NCBI GenBank assembly: GCA_019745975.1
Contig: JAIESQ010000099.1
Span: 1-64,000 of the forward strand
DNA from: Pirellulales bacterium
GTDB lineage: Bacteria; Planctomycetota; Planctomycetia; Pirellulales; JAEUIK01
DNA: 64,000 nt
Direction of reading: 5' to 3'
In this document: positions 60,581-64,000 of the stretch, piece after piece
Layout: the number at the start of each line of letters is the position of its first letter
Position numbering within the stretch: position 1 is the stretch's first letter
Translations under genes and position numbers: made by a program
Notes under the pieces: model-generated
What the model was told of the DNA's origin: nothing
What the model saw: only the letters and a program-made list of their open reading frames with translations
Database searches by the model: none

Positions 60581-60826
60581 TTTCGAAAGATCGTCGGGGC
60601 AACTGGACACGGTTAGAACTTTTTATCGCCGGCGTCCGGGGCTGGGAAGCCGGGTTGCGGCGGCGAATTGGACTACAAAACCAATCAGGGTAGGTGGTTA
60701 CGCTACTGCGGGGCATCGCGAGCTACTCTTGGAACCGTTCCCGCAAGGCAGCTCCGCCTCGCACGTGGTTGCGCGTCGCTCCTCGACTCCGGCAATATTG
60801 AGAGCCGGGCACTGTGTGAAAATCAG

Positions 60827-62164
60827 TTACTGGGGAAAGCACTTTCCGAACGCCACCAGGAGTTTGAGTGGGCCATCGAGCCGAATCTTCCGCCGCAGCA
60901 GAGCCCACATCACGTTTTTCTCCTTCCGCAGAAAGCCGATCCAGGTTTTCGAGTCGGCGGTAACGTGCAGATCGGGCTGGCCGACATGTCCCTCGTTCAC
61001 GCTGAGCTTCTGTTCCTGAATCACGACAGTTGCCTGCCGCTGTTCATGGCCGGTGAAGGTGAAGTGGAAGGTGGCGTTCAATCCCGCCGACTTGCCTGGC
61101 TGGAAGACGTTTGGCATTCTTCTAAGGAAAATCTCGATGGTGTTCGGCCGCAGGGTGTTGCCGACGTGCTTGATCTTTTTGTGAGGAAATCGTTTGGCGA
61201 CATGATCCTCGGCATCAGAGTTCCTGGCGACGTAAATCGTCTCTTCCTTCTCTTGAAGGGGCCGCACGACATCCTTGAGATGTGCCTTCCGATCAGCGAG
61301 GAACGGTCCAATAACGTCTCCTCCGGCCGGACAGACCGCCAGACAGTACGCGGCCTTATAGTTCGCCCCGTAGGATAGACTCTGCCACATCGAGGCCGAC
61401 TCCGCATCGCTGACCCGACTGCGGTAGTCGCGGGCGCTGCTGCTGTCGGCCACCTGCTCGACCCAATCGGTGAAGCCGCCCATGAACTCCCGGTAGTTGT
61501 GGGTGTAGCACGCCGAGAAATTGAAATCCCCTTCCGGCGAGATGGCCCCCACAGGACATGCGGCCACGCACAGTTTGCATTCCAGACAAGGGTTGTAGTT
61601 GATCGGCTGGCTGGACTCTGAAACCTCGGCATCGAGCAGGATGGTTCCCAACAGGATGAAATTGCCGAACTTCTCATGGATCACGTTGCGGTGAATGCCC
61701 ATCATTCCCAGCCCAGCCGCCACCGCGACCGGTTTATGCGACACAACCCAGACCTTGCCGGGGAACCGGCCCATCTCCATCGGGAAGCCCATCGCGGGGT
61801 TCATGGCTCGGATTCCCCGGTCTTCCAGAGTCTGAACCACGCTTCGCGCAATGTCATTGACTTCCTCCCCGCTATGGTGGAATTCGAGGTTGGCGACCGA
61901 GCGAGCCGGTGATCGAATGGCCTCTCGATTCATGCGAACCACGAAACTGATCAGTGTCTTGGCGTGGGGGAACGCCTTGAGGATGTCTTCCCGCTGGTCG
62001 TCGAGAGCGGGTCTGCCGATCTCGACAAACCCCACGTCATCAGCACCGGCATCGAGGACCAGTTGCTTCAGCCAACCGGCATCCAGCAACTCCTTCTTGG
62101 GCGGAACAGAAGGTGCGGTCTTGAGGCGAATCCGCTGCACAGTCGGGTGATCTTCCAGTTTCAT
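60827..62164 (-). CDS. QueG-like 4Fe-4S protein with C-terminal SCP2-like sterol-binding domain
   Basis: NPCLECKLCVAACPVGAISPEGDFNFSACYTHNYREFMGG...AAYCLAVCPAGG; C-term NATFHFTFTGHEQRQATVVIQEQKLSVNEGHVGQPDLHVTADSKTWIGFL. Confidence 0.85.
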   Translation of the reverse strand: MKLEDHPTVQRIRLKTAPSVPPKKELLDAGWLKQLVLDAGADDVGFVEIGRPALDDQREDILKAFPHAKTLISFVVRMNREAIRSPARSVANLEFHHSGEEVNDIARSVVQTLEDRGIRAMNPAMGFPMEMGRFPGKVWVVSHKPVAVAAGLGMMGIHRNVIHEKFGNFILLGTILLDAEVSESSQPINYNPCLECKLCVAACPVGAISPEGDFNFSACYTHNYREFMGGFTDWVEQVADSSSARDYRSRVSDAESASMWQSLSYGANYKAAYCLAVCPAGGDVIGPFLADRKAHLKDVVRPLQEKEETIYVARNSDAEDHVAKRFPHKKIKHVGNTLRPNTIEIFLRRMPNVFQPGKSAGLNATFHFTFTGHEQRQATVVIQEQKLSVNEGHVGQPDLHVTADSKTWIGFLRKEKNVMWALLRRKIRLDGPLKLLVAFGKCFPQ

Positions 62165-62176
62165 GGCGGCCTCTAT

Positions 62177-62188
62177 TTGTATATACAA
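62177..62188. promoter_or_regulatory. Perfect palindrome TTGTATATACAA upstream of the FeS gene (candidate MarR operator)
   Basis: 12-bp perfect dyad 12 bp upstream of the FeS start codon; variant TTGTATATGCAC upstream of the marR gene. Confidence 0.6.
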
Positions 62189-62236
62189 TTACATGGATAA
62201 AAAAAGACTCTGCCAAGGAACAGCAGACAGTTCGCT

Positions 62237-63031
62237 TCATCCATTCATCGTTTGCGACATAACGGCCTGGTGCAGCCATCGGGGCGTTGCCCAAGTAAAG
62301 ATCACGATGGCCTTGTTGGCCCAACCTGGGACGACGCTCACGCGTCCTGCCCGCAACGCTCGGATACCGGCGCGCACCACGGGTGCTGGCTTCATCATCA
62401 CGCGCCGCAACAGGGTCGTGAGTTTCTGCTGTGCGGCCTGTGCGAATCCGGTGTCCGACATGCCGGGACAAAGCGCGGTGACCGTAATGCCGTCGCGCTT
62501 GAGTTCGCGGTGCAGGGCTTCAGCCAGGCGCAAGACGTAGGCTTTGGCGGCGGAATAGACGGCGAGGTTCTCGACGACTTGGTAGGCCAACAGACTGGCG
62601 ACGAGCAGAATCTTGCCGCGCTTCCGCATCCGCATGGACTGCGCAAAAACGTGGGTGACGGCGGTCAGGCTCGCGACGTCCAGTTGCACCATCGACAGCA
62701 CCGCGTCGAGCGGAGCATCCGCAAACGGACCTTGCAGTCCGTGGCCAGCGTTGTTGATCAGGATGTCGATTTCAAGTCCTCGGGCATGGAGCCGCTGATG
62801 CAATCGAATGACAGCCGCGATATCTGAGAGATCGACTTGCTCAACAACGACCTCGATGTGGAACTGCTGGCGAAGTTCCACGGCGAGTTTTTGCAACCGA
62901 TCGAGGCGGCGCGCCACCAGCACCAGCGAATGCCCCTGCGCGGCATATTGGCGGGCGAACTCTTCGCCGAAGCCACTCGATGCGCCCGTGATGAGCACCC
63001 AAGATTTGTCTGGCGTATCCATTTCGTTCAT
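62237..63031 (-). CDS. SDR family oxidoreductase
   Basis: WVLITGASSGFGEEFARQYAAQGHSLVLVARR...ILINNAGHGLQGPFA...VYSAAKAYVLRLAEAL. Confidence 0.93.
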   Translation of the reverse strand: MNEMDTPDKSWVLITGASSGFGEEFARQYAAQGHSLVLVARRLDRLQKLAVELRQQFHIEVVVEQVDLSDIAAVIRLHQRLHARGLEIDILINNAGHGLQGPFADAPLDAVLSMVQLDVASLTAVTHVFAQSMRMRKRGKILLVASLLAYQVVENLAVYSAAKAYVLRLAEALHRELKRDGITVTALCPGMSDTGFAQAAQQKLTTLLRRVMMKPAPVVRAGIRALRAGRVSVVPGWANKAIVIFTWATPRWLHQAVMSQTMNG

Positions 63032-63130
63032 CTCCCAAGAGGCGACGCCGGCGACCAATTTGTCGGCATTGGATCGCGTTGTTTGTTTGATCGGTCAATG
63101 ATGCACCGCCGAATTGCTCGATTGGTTGGT

Positions 63131-63571
63131 TTACCCAGTCAGGGTACTTTCGTTGACTCGCTTCAAGGTTTGGTTCAACTGCCGTGCAAACCCATCGCCA
63201 AGAGCCTTCTTGACCTGCTGTTGCGCTTCGCTCCAGCACGGAATCGCCTTTTCCAGCAGCTTGCGTCCCTGCGGCGTCAGGCGAAACGGCTGCGAGCGGC
63301 CGTCCTCGTCGGGCACCACTTCCAACCAGCCACGAGCCTTCATTCGTTCGACGTTGCGGCTGAGGGTCGAGACATCGAGATGCAGATGTTCGCAAACATC
63401 AACGGGACGAGCCGTTCCCATCTTGGCGGCGGCGACCAGAATGTTCATCTGGCTCACTTTCAGATCGAGCGTCCGCAGGGCGTCGTCGTAGATGTTCGTG
63501 ACAATGCGATTCAGCATGCGGAGTCGAACGGCAACGCACTCGCTGGCGACCTTGTCAATCATCGTGTGCAT
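63131..63571 (-). CDS. MarR family transcriptional regulator
   Basis: LDLKVSQMNILVAAAKMGTARPVDVCEHLHLDVSTLSRNVERMKARGWLEVVPDEDGRSQPFRLTPQGRKLLEKAI. Confidence 0.9.
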   Translation of the reverse strand: MHTMIDKVASECVAVRLRMLNRIVTNIYDDALRTLDLKVSQMNILVAAAKMGTARPVDVCEHLHLDVSTLSRNVERMKARGWLEVVPDEDGRSQPFRLTPQGRKLLEKAIPCWSEAQQQVKKALGDGFARQLNQTLKRVNESTLTG

Positions 63572-63606
63572 ATACTCGGCTCCCACGTCACGTCTCCTCA
63601 ATATTA

Positions 63607-63621
63607 TTGTATATGCACATT
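63607..63621. promoter_or_regulatory. Candidate MarR operator upstream of marR
   Basis: TTGTATATGCACATT, imperfect match to the palindrome at 62177-62188. Confidence 0.45.
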
Positions 63622-63885
63622 TATGCGGGTCAAGAGGCGAGCCCGTGATCTCTCCAGAGGGAATCCGAATCCGGGCGAGCCCCGTCGGGGGGAATCGGTC
63701 GCGGATTCGTATCGTAAGCCTGCCGCGTAATGGCTCAGTGATCTGCCGTTGATGCTGGCGACGGGATTTGAACCGCGCATCGTGCAGCGCCCAAAGAGGT
63801 TGCGTCAATGGGTCGGGAACGTCGGACCATGATGCAGCGCTATTTGAACACGATCTGCTAGGAGCATCCCCCTTCCCCACAAAGA

Positions 63886-63923
63886 GAACGCCCTTCGACG
63901 CAAGCGCCGAAGGGCTCGTTTTT
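63886..63923. terminator. Stem-loop with T-tract, possible terminator
   Basis: ACGCCCTTCGACGCAAGCGCCGAAGGGCTCGTTTTTGAG; same stem as at 60548-60580. Confidence 0.55.
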
Positions 63924-64000
63924 GAGAGCAGTCGCGGCGACAGGACGCGAGCCTCCGCGGGTGCGGATAACAGGCGCGTGCCGTGCCATCAGGAAATATC

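Noticed and set aside
63745-63785. Functional tRNA on the minus strand
   Set aside because: Only the T-arm-like GGTTCAAATCCCGTCGCC is recognisable; the T-stem is mismatched and no D or anticodon arm can be folded by eye.

Overview
The window is 64 kb of GC-rich bacterial chromosome. Gene content points to the Planctomycetes (Pirellulales-like): DUF1501/DUF1549/DUF1553 proteins, ECF-sigma plus Ser/Thr-kinase pairs, a LEPR-XLL-like leader, and a PEP-CTERM protein. I see no rRNA, no intact tRNA, no CRISPR array and no intact transposase. All family names come from reading the translated ORFs; no database was searched.

Main content, left to right:
- ECF sigma factor plus a sensor-type Ser/Thr kinase.
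- A three-gene accessory cassette (TIGR04255-like protein and two uncharacterised proteins) next to a truncated sulfatase.
- A DUF1501/DUF1549 cluster.
- A DUF883/YqjE-like membrane trio, an orphan antitoxin and a GH5-like hydrolase.
- A MarR/pirin pair and a DEAD-box helicase.
- A DUF4832+GH16 giant protein.
- A kinase fused to an ABC-type ligand-binding domain.
- Bestrophin, and a DabA/DabB inorganic-carbon transporter operon with its own wHTH regulator.
- Dps, and a sigma factor with a kinase-less WD40 partner.
- DUF2252 and DUF4105 proteins, and a PEP-CTERM gene with an in-frame stop.
- PEP synthase, an HPF-cold-shock fusion and DUF2267.
- A Gfo/Idh/MocA oxidoreductase and HEAT proteins.
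- Two truncated genes joined head to head.
- A MarR-SDR-FeS/SCP2 operon.

The most distinctive signals beyond ordinary genes are:
1. The 4.9-6.6 kb cassette.
2. Several different families of palindromic intergenic elements.
3. A two-copy GCGTCC-motif element family.
4. Candidate MarR operators shared between regulators and neighbouring targets.
5. Gene-decay junctions.
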